Shown in pieces: positions 1 through 6,000 of a stretch of 25,905 nucleotides of DNA; the stretch's first letter is position 1; each line of letters begins with the position of its first letter. This DNA comes from a virus. The position numbers and the translations under genes were made by a program. The notes beneath the pieces are model-generated. The model had not been told where the DNA came from and made no database searches. It saw only the letters and a list, made by a program, of their open reading frames with translations. Location of the stretch: the IMG/VR virus record IMGVR_UViG_3300012351_000321, positions 1 through 25,905 of that record. The stretch is one strand, 5' to 3'.

Positions 1-939
1 AGTAACTACCGTAGTGTTAGGCTGAATAGGTAGAATATTAAAAGCATGAGTATGGTGAACATCACAGACGTAAATATTACCTTCAACATCTGCTAGACTC
101 CACATTTCTAATCTATTATTATCTTCTATGTTATACTCTGTGTCAAATCCTATATACTTAGGAATACTTGTAGGTTGCATATTTATATTCATATATGGTG
201 TTTCTACAGGCCATTCACCTCTTACAAATCTACCAAACTTTATAAAATCTAATACAGTAGCTCTATATAAAGTTGGATTCTTAAATAGAGAAGCTATATG
301 AATTACTGGGTATATATTCTTTAAAACTCCTTCAGGTTCATCTCTTATAGGATGGTAGTAAGAGTCAAATCCTAATATCTGTGTATTAATATACCCACTA
401 TCTACTCCCAATACCCAACCTCTCCAATCTGTTATTCCGTTATTAACTCCTTCTAAATTTGTTAGAGCATATAGAGAGATCCCACCCATAGAAAGGATGT
501 AGGTGTTACTGTCAGGGATATTAAGATAATTCTCTGTACAATGCTTAATTGCATCTTTAAGCATAGTAGGAGTAATTCCATTCACAGTCTTATTACTATT
601 AATATTAGGTAAATCATTCTTTCCATGTGGTCTACACTTTATAATATTAGCTCTTGATACTTGAGAGTATGGAATTTTAGTATAAGGAAAAAACTCATCC
701 TGTAACCATTTTCCACTAGGACCTATTAGAGGCTGAGGCCTTACACTTTCTGTAACTTCTAACTTCTTTCCACCTTTATATAGATATCCTGTTATCTTTC
801 TACCTTCCTCTTCATGTTCTCCTGGAGCTTGAGCTACTATACATACTTGTGAATCTTTAACGTAATAGTCAGGAGTTATATAAGATGATAAACTATACAG
901 AGGACAAGGCTTACAAGAATCAGGTTTAGGTATAAACAT
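1..939 (-). CDS. Uracil-DNA glycosylase-like domain fused to DNA polymerase (exonuclease start), C-terminus outside window
   Basis: The reading frame is open to the window edge; 313 residues are visible. Residues 1-215 look like a family-4-type uracil-DNA glycosylase. CKPC is at 9-12, AQAPGEHE at 36-43, PLIGPSG at 70-76, NIIKCRPH at 98-105, AIKHC at 130-134 and YHP at 195-197. Cys9, Cys12, Cys102 and Cys134 occupy the four positions that hold the 4Fe-4S cluster in that family. From residue 261, YIGFDTEYN looks like motif I (DxE) of a DnaQ/PolA 3'-5' proofreading exonuclease. A polymerase body therefore probably follows beyond position 1; phage SPO1 DNA polymerase is a known precedent for a UDG-like N-terminus. 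Start chosen at ATG 939, with AAGGAAG just upstream. The motif-1 residue before APG is Gln rather than the Glu of canonical family 4, so glycosylase activity is uncertain. The polymerase assignment is inference from the exonuclease motif. Confidence 0.75.
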   Translation of the reverse strand, partial: MFIPKPDSCKPCPLYSLSSYITPDYYVKDSQVCIVAQAPGEHEEEGRKITGYLYKGGKKLEVTESVRPQPLIGPSGKWLQDEFFPYTKIPYSQVSRANIIKCRPHGKNDLPNINSNKTVNGITPTMLKDAIKHCTENYLNIPDSNTYILSMGGISLYALTNLEGVNNGITDWRGWVLGVDSGYINTQILGFDSYYHPIRDEPEGVLKNIYPVIHIASLFKNPTLYRATVLDFIKFGRFVRGEWPVETPYMNINMQPTSIPKYIGFDTEYNIEDNNRLEMWSLADVEGNIYVCDVHHTHAFNILPIQPNTTVVT

Positions 940-986
940 ATCTTCCTTAGAGCTAAGTTCACATCCTTAGCTCTTTATACAGTTAT

Positions 987-1220
987 TTATATGAGTTTAT
1001 CTATCCTACAGCATTCCTTTGCTATGATCATCTCAATACTCTGTACTAAGACTAACGCTTCTCCTTTTGTCTTACATGTAGCTTTTATTAAAGCTGTTAG
1101 TACGGCTGACACTATTAGATTTACAGGTTCTTTATGTCCAGCTAACAGTACAGCCTTTGTCAAATCTAGCATATCTGCAAACATATTATCTATTCTTGAT
1201 TGAACCTCTTCTTTAGTCAT
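987..1220 (-). CDS. Small hypothetical protein (77 aa)
   Basis: The protein is mostly helical, with an acidic N-terminal third (MTKEEVQSRIDNMFADMLDL) and a hydrophobic centre around residues 30-48 (VNLIVSAVLTALIKATC). The helix is amphipathic rather than a clear membrane span. It starts directly after the stop of the 193-aa gene upstream, with AAAGGGA as ribosome binding site, so it belongs to the replication operon and is followed by the UDG-polymerase gene. No family is recognised. Its position between a replication-associated protein and the polymerase suggests a minor replication partner, but nothing in the sequence proves that. Confidence 0.6.
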   Translation of the reverse strand: MTKEEVQSRIDNMFADMLDLTKAVLLAGHKEPVNLIVSAVLTALIKATCKTKGEALVLVQSIEMIIAKECCRIDKLI

Positions 1221-1802
1221 CTACATTCCCTTTAAATTACCTAAAAAGTTCCCTCCATTCTTACTTAATGAAATATACATATAGTACATCCCTTGTTGTA
1301 CACATAGTAATACATCTTTAGTTCCTAAAGGAGATCTATCTAACTTACTAAAGTAAAGTTTACTAAACTTTGCCCAATTATCATTACTAAAGTCATTACT
1401 CCTTGGATGTATTACATTTCCTTCTTGATCTCTTTTGTAACGTATATCAGGAGAGATATCAAAGGAGAATCTCCCTTTCTTTCCACCATTTACAGGATCT
1501 ACTACTCCTGATACGTTATATACTAACCTACCACTAGGAGATACATCTCCTTTTTCTGTATCTCCTTCTACATACCTCTTCCTTAGAGTTAAAGATAACC
1601 CACTTTCTGTTTTATCCCACTTATACTGTCCAGCAGGAAGAGAGAGATTCTCTTCTAGAGCTTTAGTATGTTCAGGAGTTAATGAGAAGTCTTCTGCAAA
1701 GATATCTTCATTTCCATTAGATCCTTGAGTGGTAAAGGGATTCTCTGGAGCTTCTAATTCTACACTCTCTTCACTATTGAATAAGTCTTGTACATTAGAC
1801 AT
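1221..1802 (-). CDS. Hypothetical replication-module protein (193 aa), possible ssDNA-binding analogue
   Basis: The first 50 residues are acidic and low in complexity (SEESVELEAPENP; EDIFAEDFSL). A compact region follows, rich in beta-strand patterns, at about 55-190: GQYKWDKTESGLSLTLRKRY, then GRLVYNVSGVV and KGRFSFDISPDIRYK, ending in a Gly-rich tail (KNGGNFLGNLKGM). The gene lies between the ERF recombinase block and the polymerase, where phages commonly put a single-stranded DNA-binding protein. I do not see a definite OB-fold signature, and the acidic tail is at the N-terminus rather than the usual C-terminus, so the SSB role is only inference. It overlaps the preceding gene by 8 bp, implying coupled translation. 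Confidence 0.7.
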   Translation of the reverse strand: MSNVQDLFNSEESVELEAPENPFTTQGSNGNEDIFAEDFSLTPEHTKALEENLSLPAGQYKWDKTESGLSLTLRKRYVEGDTEKGDVSPSGRLVYNVSGVVDPVNGGKKGRFSFDISPDIRYKRDQEGNVIHPRSNDFSNDNWAKFSKLYFSKLDRSPLGTKDVLLCVQQGMYYMYISLSKNGGNFLGNLKGM

Positions 1803-2268
1803 CTTCTATATCCTTTATATTCGTAGGTAGAGTGATGGTAGATTCTAGAGTTCTTAACACAAACCTTGGTAAATCTCTATCTGAGAGATTCTTTAAAAAC
1901 CTTCTAAACTGTGCTCCATCATAGTCTAGAAACATTAAATGGTTAACACACCATTCTAAAGCATCCTTATGAGAGAAGTCTATTTTTACTACACTTCTTT
2001 CTTTTATTCCATTAAACACCTCCTTTCCTTCTTCTTTATTTCTATTATATATCTCTAAAGCTTTACTACGTATTGTATCTTCTAACCTTTCTATACTTTC
2101 CTCTACATAATTTAACTTATCAGTAAGAACCTTAGTACTTTCTGTAAAAGCCTGTTTTCTTTCTATATATACATTAGCACATTCATTTCTATATATACGT
2201 AATTCATTTAACTGCTTTAAATCTTCTTTTAACTCTTGCTTTTCTAACTCTGTAAGTCTACTTTCCAC
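1795..2268 (-). CDS. Coiled-coil phage protein next to ERF recombinase (157 aa)
   Basis: Residues 1-70 form a long charged helix with heptad-like Leu spacing (LTELEKQELKEDLKQLNELR; YVEESIERLEDTIRSKALEIY). A small C-terminal domain follows: FNGIKERSVVKIDF, then DALEWCVNHLMFLDYD and TLESTITLPTNI. This layout matches a frequent but functionally uncharacterised phage protein found beside ERF or SSB genes, in which a variable coiled coil leads into a domain with an 'ALEWA..H' helix. The start is GTG at 2268, overlapping the ERF stop by 11 bp. A role in recombination or nuclease inhibition is plausible from context only. Confidence 0.7.
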   Translation of the reverse strand: MESRLTELEKQELKEDLKQLNELRIYRNECANVYIERKQAFTESTKVLTDKLNYVEESIERLEDTIRSKALEIYNRNKEEGKEVFNGIKERSVVKIDFSHKDALEWCVNHLMFLDYDGAQFRRFLKNLSDRDLPRFVLRTLESTITLPTNIKDIEDV

Positions 2269-2983
2269 TCCTATTCCTCTCTATATATTCATATAATCTA
2301 GAAATAATTACAACACCATTATTCCATGTTATTTTCTCTAAAGAGTCTACTTTCTGTCCTTTTAAGATATCCTCTAGAGTATACTCTGTTTTTTCTATTA
2401 ACTCTGAAAGCTTATTAATTTGTTCTTGAGTGATATATTCTGGGTTTCTTTCTATTACCTCTTCCTCAGAGTCTATATCTCCTGTAGTGATCCCAAATGC
2501 ATTTCTAAAAGCATATCTAGCACAATACATTAACCTTCCTGTTATATACTTCTCCTTTGTCATTGCTGCAGTCATTTCATTCATATCTATAGGAACTCTA
2601 AAAGGAGTACTTCTACTATGCCCACGTATATGATATATAACACATGCAGCCTCTACATATTTCTCCTCTGTAATAGATTGGATACTATAAGAAAGGTTAT
2701 ATTTCGTTAGAATAGGTCTTACTTGATTTACTATAGATTCTATAGGTGCATAGGAGTATAAATAACCTGACTTTCCATATACCTTCTTTGTCTTTTTAAT
2801 AATAGGACACTCACTCTGAAATCCTGTCATAGCTATATTAAATTCTTCCTCTGCTACTTCTAATCTCCACTCCCTTCTCATTGCTAGTAGCTTCTCTAAA
2901 GCTTCTACTGGTACATTCTTATCTATAGCTTGTGAGATTAAAAGGTCTACCTGGTTATCTTTAAGAGCTGGTAGATTCTCCAT
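2258..2983 (-). CDS. erf: ERF-family single-strand annealing protein
   Basis: ERF proteins anneal complementary single strands during phage recombination and genome circularisation. The N-terminal half carries the family pattern: an initial helix (RREWRLEVAEEEFNIAMTGF), then CPIIKKTKKVYGKSGYLYSY, then APIESIVNQVRPILTKYNLSY, a strand-rich part (EAACVIYHIRGHSR) and the helix around TGRLMYCARYAFRNAFGI followed by acidic DIDSEEE. The length (241 aa) fits the family. An ATG 12 bp upstream (2995) would add MVCV, but the ATG at 2983 overlaps the stop of the 50-aa gene as TAATG, so I favour 2983 with coupled translation. The C-terminal quarter (about 180-241) is less conserved and may bind partners. 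Confidence 0.85.
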   Translation of the reverse strand: MENLPALKDNQVDLLISQAIDKNVPVEALEKLLAMRREWRLEVAEEEFNIAMTGFQSECPIIKKTKKVYGKSGYLYSYAPIESIVNQVRPILTKYNLSYSIQSITEEKYVEAACVIYHIRGHSRSTPFRVPIDMNEMTAAMTKEKYITGRLMYCARYAFRNAFGITTGDIDSEEEVIERNPEYITQEQINKLSELIEKTEYTLEDILKGQKVDSLEKITWNNGVVIISRLYEYIERNRSGK

Positions 2984-3135
2984 TACGCATACCATTTATG
3001 ATAAGAATCATATGCTATAGATATCTCTGGGTCGTTTATATAAGCTAAAAGTAAATCATCTAACGCTACATGTCTATTTTCTGTATCTAAGTCTTTAACT
3101 TCTTCAAAAGCTTCTAGTAACTCTTTCTTAGTCAT
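2983..3135 (-). CDS. Small acidic protein upstream of erf (50 aa)
   Basis: This short frame starts at ATG 3135, one base after the stop of the winged-helix gene, with GAGGAAG as ribosome binding site. It ends in TAATG, shared with the erf start. The product is acidic and helical (MTKKELLEAFEEVKDLDTEN at the N-terminus, HKWYA at the C-terminus). No family is recognised. Tight coupling on both sides makes it very likely to be translated. The gene also settles the erf start. Confidence 0.65.
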   Translation of the reverse strand: MTKKELLEAFEEVKDLDTENRHVALDDLLLAYINDPEISIAYDSYHKWYA

Positions 3136-3136
3136 C

Positions 3137-3424
3137 CTATTTCTTCCTCTCTACTACTACACCTCTTATATACTCTTTCTTAAGAGGTAACTTGTTAAAT
3201 GTATAGAAATACTTTATACGTGTTTGTAAAATAGACTTCTTTCTCTTTACTACTCCTTTAAACATCAACCACTTAATATAAGAACTCACATCTCCGTTAT
3301 GTACATTACACATCCTTTCTATTGATCTTGGACTAATATAACTCCCTTCTCTACTGTATAAATAAACTATTATCCTATCCATATTACTTAAAGTCCAGAA
3401 CTTCTGTATTTTAATATCTCTCAT
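3137..3424 (-). CDS. Winged-helix DNA-binding protein (95 aa)
   Basis: The sequence reads as a winged helix-turn-helix. MDRIIVYLYSREGSYISP is helix 1 and turn; RSIERMCNVHNGDVSSYIKW gives helix 2 and the recognition helix; LMFKGVVKRKK leads into a beta wing around IKYFYTFNKL; the tail is basic (KKEYIRGVVVERKK). The arrangement resembles MarR/Rrf2-type or replication-initiator winged helices. In this block it could regulate the leftward operon or help load the replication machinery. The sequence cannot decide between these. It is followed after 1 bp by the 50-aa gene. Confidence 0.65.
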   Translation of the reverse strand: MRDIKIQKFWTLSNMDRIIVYLYSREGSYISPRSIERMCNVHNGDVSSYIKWLMFKGVVKRKKSILQTRIKYFYTFNKLPLKKEYIRGVVVERKK

Positions 3425-3465
3425 ATATACATACTTCTAAAGTAGACTTGAAAGTAAATAAAATA

Positions 3466-3570
3466 AAAGGTAGACATTCCAGAGGACTCTCATATTCCAT
3501 ACCCCCTGTATAGAATACAAGCAAGAATGTCTACCTTTCTAATACTCTAGGGGCTGGAATCTAGAGTATT
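3466..3570. repeat. Nested inverted repeats between two leftward genes
   Basis: A perfect 14-bp inverted repeat (AAAGGTAGACATTC at 3466-3479, complement at 3525-3538) encloses a 45-nt stretch. Inside it a second, 9-bp arm pair with one mismatch sits around CCCCT (about 3494-3516). Immediately to the right lies a separate perfect 10-bp hairpin (AATACTCTAG 3541-3550 / 3561-3570, 10-nt loop) that abuts the stop of the 143-aa gene. Neither hairpin is followed by a U-tract on the transcribed strand, so a classical terminator is unlikely. An RNA-processing site, a mRNA end protector or a cruciform-type protein or replication site fits better. Confidence 0.7.
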
Positions 3571-4000
3571 ATACTTCTACTAACATCTCATCAATAAGAG
3601 CTTCTACTAGTCCTACTTTATCATTACTTCCCATAAAGCTATGATAAGATACAGAATGCTTCACACATAACCTTTCAAGCTTATCTGCATCCATAGAAGT
3701 AAGAAATTCCCTAATCTTAGTCCTTGCAACTTCTTCTTTACTCCTTGGTGTCCTATCAGCTCTCTTACCTTCACAAGCTTCTAGTAATTCTTGTTCAATA
3801 TCCTGTACATGAGTATGAGCATTACAAAGCCTGATAAGGATCTTAGCCTTACGTTTCCATCCATATACTTGCTTACTAAAGGTATCAACAAGACTTTCCC
3901 GTACCTCTACAGGAGTGATATCCATATAATCTGTATAATCAAAGCCTGTAAGTTCACTTACTTTCTCCTCAACTCCATTTACAACAACACTCTCGTTCAT
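3569..4000 (-). CDS. Hypothetical protein with SAP-like C-terminus (143 aa)
   Basis: This is the first gene of the leftward operon, with AAAGGGA as ribosome binding site before ATG 4000 and a consensus promoter about 50 bp upstream. Residues 1-40 are acidic; 41-95 are helical and basic (KQVYGWKRKAKILIRLC; EGKRADRTPRSKEEVARTK). Residues 105-143 (ADKLERLCVKHSVSYHSF, then DKVGLVEALIDEML) resemble a SAP helix-extended-loop-helix fold, a small DNA-binding motif with the pattern L..LC..H.V...G....LV.AL. A DNA-binding early protein is a reasonable inference. Its third positions are slightly richer in G/C than those of its neighbours. Confidence 0.65.
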   Translation of the reverse strand: MNESVVVNGVEEKVSELTGFDYTDYMDITPVEVRESLVDTFSKQVYGWKRKAKILIRLCNAHTHVQDIEQELLEACEGKRADRTPRSKEEVARTKIREFLTSMDADKLERLCVKHSVSYHSFMGSNDKVGLVEALIDEMLVEV

Positions 4001-4055
4001 AATTTCCCTTTATATTTCTGTATTTTTATGCTACACTCTGTACTGATTATTTGTA

Positions 4056-4084
4056 ATTCTACCAGTGATAAAAAAGAATGTCAA
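4056..4084 (-). promoter_or_regulatory. Sigma70-type promoter for the leftward replication operon
   Basis: On the minus strand a perfect TTGACA (4079-4084) is followed by a 17-nt spacer and TAGAAT (4056-4061, 5 of 6 to consensus). Transcription should begin near 4049, giving a leader of about 50 nt before ATG 4000. This is the strongest leftward promoter I can see and probably serves all leftward genes to position 1. Confidence 0.8.
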
Positions 4085-4109
4085 CCATTTTTCACACAAA
4101 GGAGAAAAA

Positions 4110-4424
4110 ATGTTCCAGGAGGAGAAACATAAGACTTTCTACAAATTTATAAAGTTTCCAAGTTTTAAACCCAGTGACTACTTTTTATTTAAATCTATAA
4201 GAGACTACTTCTTTCCATACCATAAAGACTTATCAAATACAAGACAGGTATTTGTATTAAGTATGAGATTTTTATATTCTAAATGGAATGATCCTTCTTG
4301 TAGAGAGAGTATATTAAATTTAGCTGAGATTATAAATCATGAAGATCTTGATAGACAACTAGAAAGGGTAGAGTATAGAACTCTACAAGATATAATTAAA
4401 GATACAGAAATACAAAGACCTTAA
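4110..4424 (+). CDS. Hypothetical protein (104 aa), divergent from replication operon
   Basis: AAAGGAG lies 6 nt upstream of ATG 4110, so I prefer this start to an in-frame ATG at 4065 that lacks a ribosome site and would overlap the leftward promoter. The product is basic and aromatic at the N-terminus (KTFYKFIKFPSFKPSDYFLF, then DYFFPYHKD), then helical and acidic (SILNLAEIINHEDLDRQLER). No family is recognised. No clear plus-strand promoter is visible just upstream. It is the only gene between the leftward operon and the long non-coding leader region. Confidence 0.6.
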   Translation: MFQEEKHKTFYKFIKFPSFKPSDYFLFKSIRDYFFPYHKDLSNTRQVFVLSMRFLYSKWNDPSCRESILNLAEIINHEDLDRQLERVEYRTLQDIIKDTEIQRP

Positions 4425-4740
4425 GTAGAAATAAAATAGATGTTTTCTAAAATGAAATTCATAAAATTTCAGGACCTCAATCTCTACGTATACATAAGAG
4501 ATCTTTGTAAATATACTTATAAATAAAATATAACTTAATATAAAAGTAAATATATTCTTTCATAATATTAATAAAATATCTATTTATTTATAAAGTAATA
4601 AAATCTAAACTAATAACTATAATCTTATCTTACTCTTTCTTATCTTAAGAGTGAAGTATCTTTAATCTTAAATTGCAATAACTATGCCAGACTTTATAAC
4701 TAAATTAAAAATAAATATATAAAATTCTTCTCTATATTTA
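4425..4740. other. AT-rich non-coding stretch, possible replication origin or promoter upstream region
   Basis: About 315 bp without a convincing gene and markedly richer in A/T than the surroundings, with runs such as AAATATATAAAA. It contains short hairpins (TGAAATT/AATTTCA at about 4454-4472; ACTCTT/AAGAGT near 4631-4653). A weak promoter-like pair, TTGCAA 4673-4678 / TATAAC 4695-4700 with a 16-nt spacer, may be a second start site upstream of the main promoter. I see no convincing set of repeated initiator-binding sites, so origin function is only a possibility. Confidence 0.45.
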
Positions 4741-4769
4741 TTGACATATCTCCTCAGAGACGTTATATT
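4741..4769 (+). promoter_or_regulatory. Sigma70-type promoter of the structured leader
   Basis: TTGACA (4741-4746), a 17-nt spacer and TATATT (4764-4769). Initiation near 4776 would give a 5' leader of about 280 nt before the first gene at 5059. Base composition changes sharply here, from very AT-rich upstream to more GC in the transcribed leader. Confidence 0.8.
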
Positions 4770-4775
4770 CTCACT

Positions 4776-5006
4776 ATCCACTCACTATGTACTGTGAGCT
4801 GTCGGTTGGAGTCGAACATATCCCCTAGTTACTGTTTCTTTAGTAGAAGTTATTCTTTCTAGTCGATATGAAACTATACCTAGACTGTGTTATAGGATAG
4901 AATTTCATACCTAGATATAAGAAGTAAAAGCTACTAAAGCGACTGGTATATACAGTTTCTAGGCGATATCTCTTTTCATGTATGCGTATATGAGAAGAGT
5001 CCTGTT
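4776..5006 (+). ncRNA. Candidate structured leader RNA (about 230 nt)
   Basis: The transcript can form a long rod by complementary segments spaced in register: ATATC 4818-4822 with 4965-4969, CCTAG 4824-4828 with 4959-4963, ACTGT 4831-4835 with 4952-4956, CTTTAGTAG 4838-4846 with 4931-4939, TCTAG 4858-4862 with 4911-4915, TATGAAA 4867-4873 with 4903-4909, and CTAT/CCTA 4874-4882 with TAGG/ATAG 4893-4900 around one bulged A. AGTCG 4810-4814 can pair with CGACT 4940-4944, a possible pseudoknot. A CTCAC/GTGAG hairpin (4781-4798) precedes the rod. A 13-bp hairpin capped by UGCG, a UNCG-type tetraloop (4970-4999), follows with no gap. The word TTTCTAGNCGATAT occurs twice exactly 100 nt apart (4856, 4956). 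I cannot assign it to a known RNA class. The 3' limit given is the predicted ribozyme cleavage site. Confidence 0.6.
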
Positions 5007-5051
5007 TATAGGCATTGGTAGCCTATACTGAAGAGTTACCTCGAAACAGGA
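5000..5051 (+). ncRNA. Candidate type III hammerhead ribozyme overlapping a ribosome binding site
   Basis: All conserved hammerhead core positions are present in order. Stem III is UCCUGU 5000-5005 with ACAGGA 5046-5051. The cleavage triplet is GUU 5004-5006. Stem I is UAUAGGC 5007-5013 with GCCUAUA 5021-5027 (7 perfect bp, 7-nt loop). CUGAAGA 5028-5034 matches core CUGANGA. The conserved G10.1-C11.1 pair is G5035-C5042, and GAA 5043-5045 precedes A15.1 (5046), which pairs with U16.1 (5005). Spacing is exact, with no extra nucleotides at the three-way junction. The weak point is stem II, only one secure pair closing a 6-nt loop; a competing GAG/CUC helix would use core G8 and A9. Predicted cleavage is between 5006 and 5007. 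The 3' strand of stem III runs into AGGAG, the ribosome site for the gene at 5059. Confidence 0.65.
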
Positions 5052-5058
5052 GAAGTAT

Positions 5059-5304
5059 ATGTACGACTGTGAAGGAATAAAAATTGATATATCTCTTAGA
5101 TTAGGTATACCTTTTAATATGATAGAAGAGCTTTGGAATGTAGTATTAGACTCTAGAAAGGAAGAACTCTCACATAACTCTCTAAACTATGAAGAGTTGG
5201 AGACTCTATTTAGGTTAAATATGTGGATGCCACAGGATGCTTGGATAGACCCTAATGATCAATTATGGCATGAATGCATGCTTAACGATAGTTTATTTGA
5301 GTAA
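5059..5304 (+). CDS. Small acidic hypothetical protein (81 aa), first gene after the leader
   Basis: AGGAGAAG lies a few bases before ATG 5059 and overlaps the 3' arm of the candidate hammerhead. The protein is acidic, with a helical middle (GIPFNMIEELWNVVLDSRKE) and a Trp-rich end (LNMWMPQDAWIDPNDQLWHE). No family is recognised. Because it heads the rightward early operon and its ribosome site can be masked by stem III, its translation is the most likely to respond to ribozyme cleavage or refolding. A function cannot be given from sequence. Confidence 0.65.
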   Translation: MYDCEGIKIDISLRLGIPFNMIEELWNVVLDSRKEELSHNSLNYEELETLFRLNMWMPQDAWIDPNDQLWHECMLNDSLFE

Positions 5305-5322
5305 TACATAAAGGAGAAGTAA

Positions 5323-5487
5323 ATGCTGAGAGGAGATATGGTTTATAATGCAATGTTATTGCTTCTTAAAATTCCACATAAGGAGAGAGTAGAGATATTA
5401 AAAAAGTTCTGTCTAGTTTGTGGGCATTTATATATCAACTGCGACTGTTCTTCTACTACTGTGAAGGAAGAAAAAAATGTTAAATAG
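5323..5487 (+). CDS. Small Cys-rich protein, putative zinc-binding (54 aa)
   Basis: AAGGAGAAG precedes ATG 5323, and the stop overlaps the next start by 11 bp. The N-terminal half is a hydrophobic helix (MVYNAMLLLLKIPHKERVEI). The second half has CLVCGHLYINCDC, a CxxC...CxC pattern consistent with one zinc site, then a charged tail (VKEEKNVK). It is the first of five neighbouring genes with Cys-pair motifs. No family is recognised. Confidence 0.6.
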   Translation: MLRGDMVYNAMLLLLKIPHKERVEILKKFCLVCGHLYINCDCSSTTVKEEKNVK

Positions 5488-5974
5488 TCAAGAAGGTTTT
5501 GACTCTACTTTGTCTATGCCCGTGGATATCTTCCCTGTTGCAGAAATAGATTATAGAGAAATCTTCACAGAACTATCCTTCTTCACTGATCCACAGAAAG
5601 CAGAGATACGTACTAGAATTCATGATTATGAGTTAAATCCTAAATCTCGTACAGGAGGTTCAGCACTTAAAAAGGAAGTAGAGAAAGTAGCGTACTTTAA
5701 ATTTGGCTTGTTAGAGCATCTACAGTCTATAAAAGATATACTTCATCCAAAGGAGAGAAGTAGAACTTCTGTAAAGGAGGCAGAAGCTTTATCGGAACAA
5801 AGAAGTATTAATAACACTGCACAGACTTATAGAAAGGCATTTACAGACGAGAAGTTATTACGTGCATTCGCTACTACTATGTTAGGAGATGTCCAGGGGG
5901 ATTATACCTTCGAAGAGTTACCTGTTGTACTAGCTACTAAACAGATTACAGGGATACTTCAGTCTATCAGTTAA
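5477..5974 (+). CDS. Hypothetical early protein (165 aa)
   Basis: ATG 5477 lies within the end of the previous frame, with AAGGAAG 7 nt upstream, implying coupled translation. The protein is mixed helical: an acidic start, a basic middle (ELNPKSRTGGSALKKEVEKV) and a C-terminal helix pair (DEKLLRAFATTMLGDVQGDY, then EELPVVLATKQITGILQS). No membrane segment, signal peptide or metal motif is present. It is not recognised. It sits among small putative zinc proteins and may be a scaffold or host-takeover factor, but this is unsupported. Confidence 0.65.
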   Translation: MLNSQEGFDSTLSMPVDIFPVAEIDYREIFTELSFFTDPQKAEIRTRIHDYELNPKSRTGGSALKKEVEKVAYFKFGLLEHLQSIKDILHPKERSRTSVKEAEALSEQRSINNTAQTYRKAFTDEKLLRAFATTMLGDVQGDYTFEELPVVLATKQITGILQSIS

Positions 5975-6000
5975 CGTAAGTACATATAAAGGGGACATAT

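Noticed and set aside
991-1203. Plus-strand 70-aa frame
   Set aside because: It is antisense to the well-placed 77-aa leftward gene and has no ribosome site.
4795-4825. tRNA- or tmRNA-like word on the minus strand (GTTCGACTCC followed by AACCGACAGCTC)
   Set aside because: It looks like a T-arm, but the 5-bp T-stem does not pair and there is no acceptor or anticodon stem. On the plus strand the same bases fit the leader RNA.
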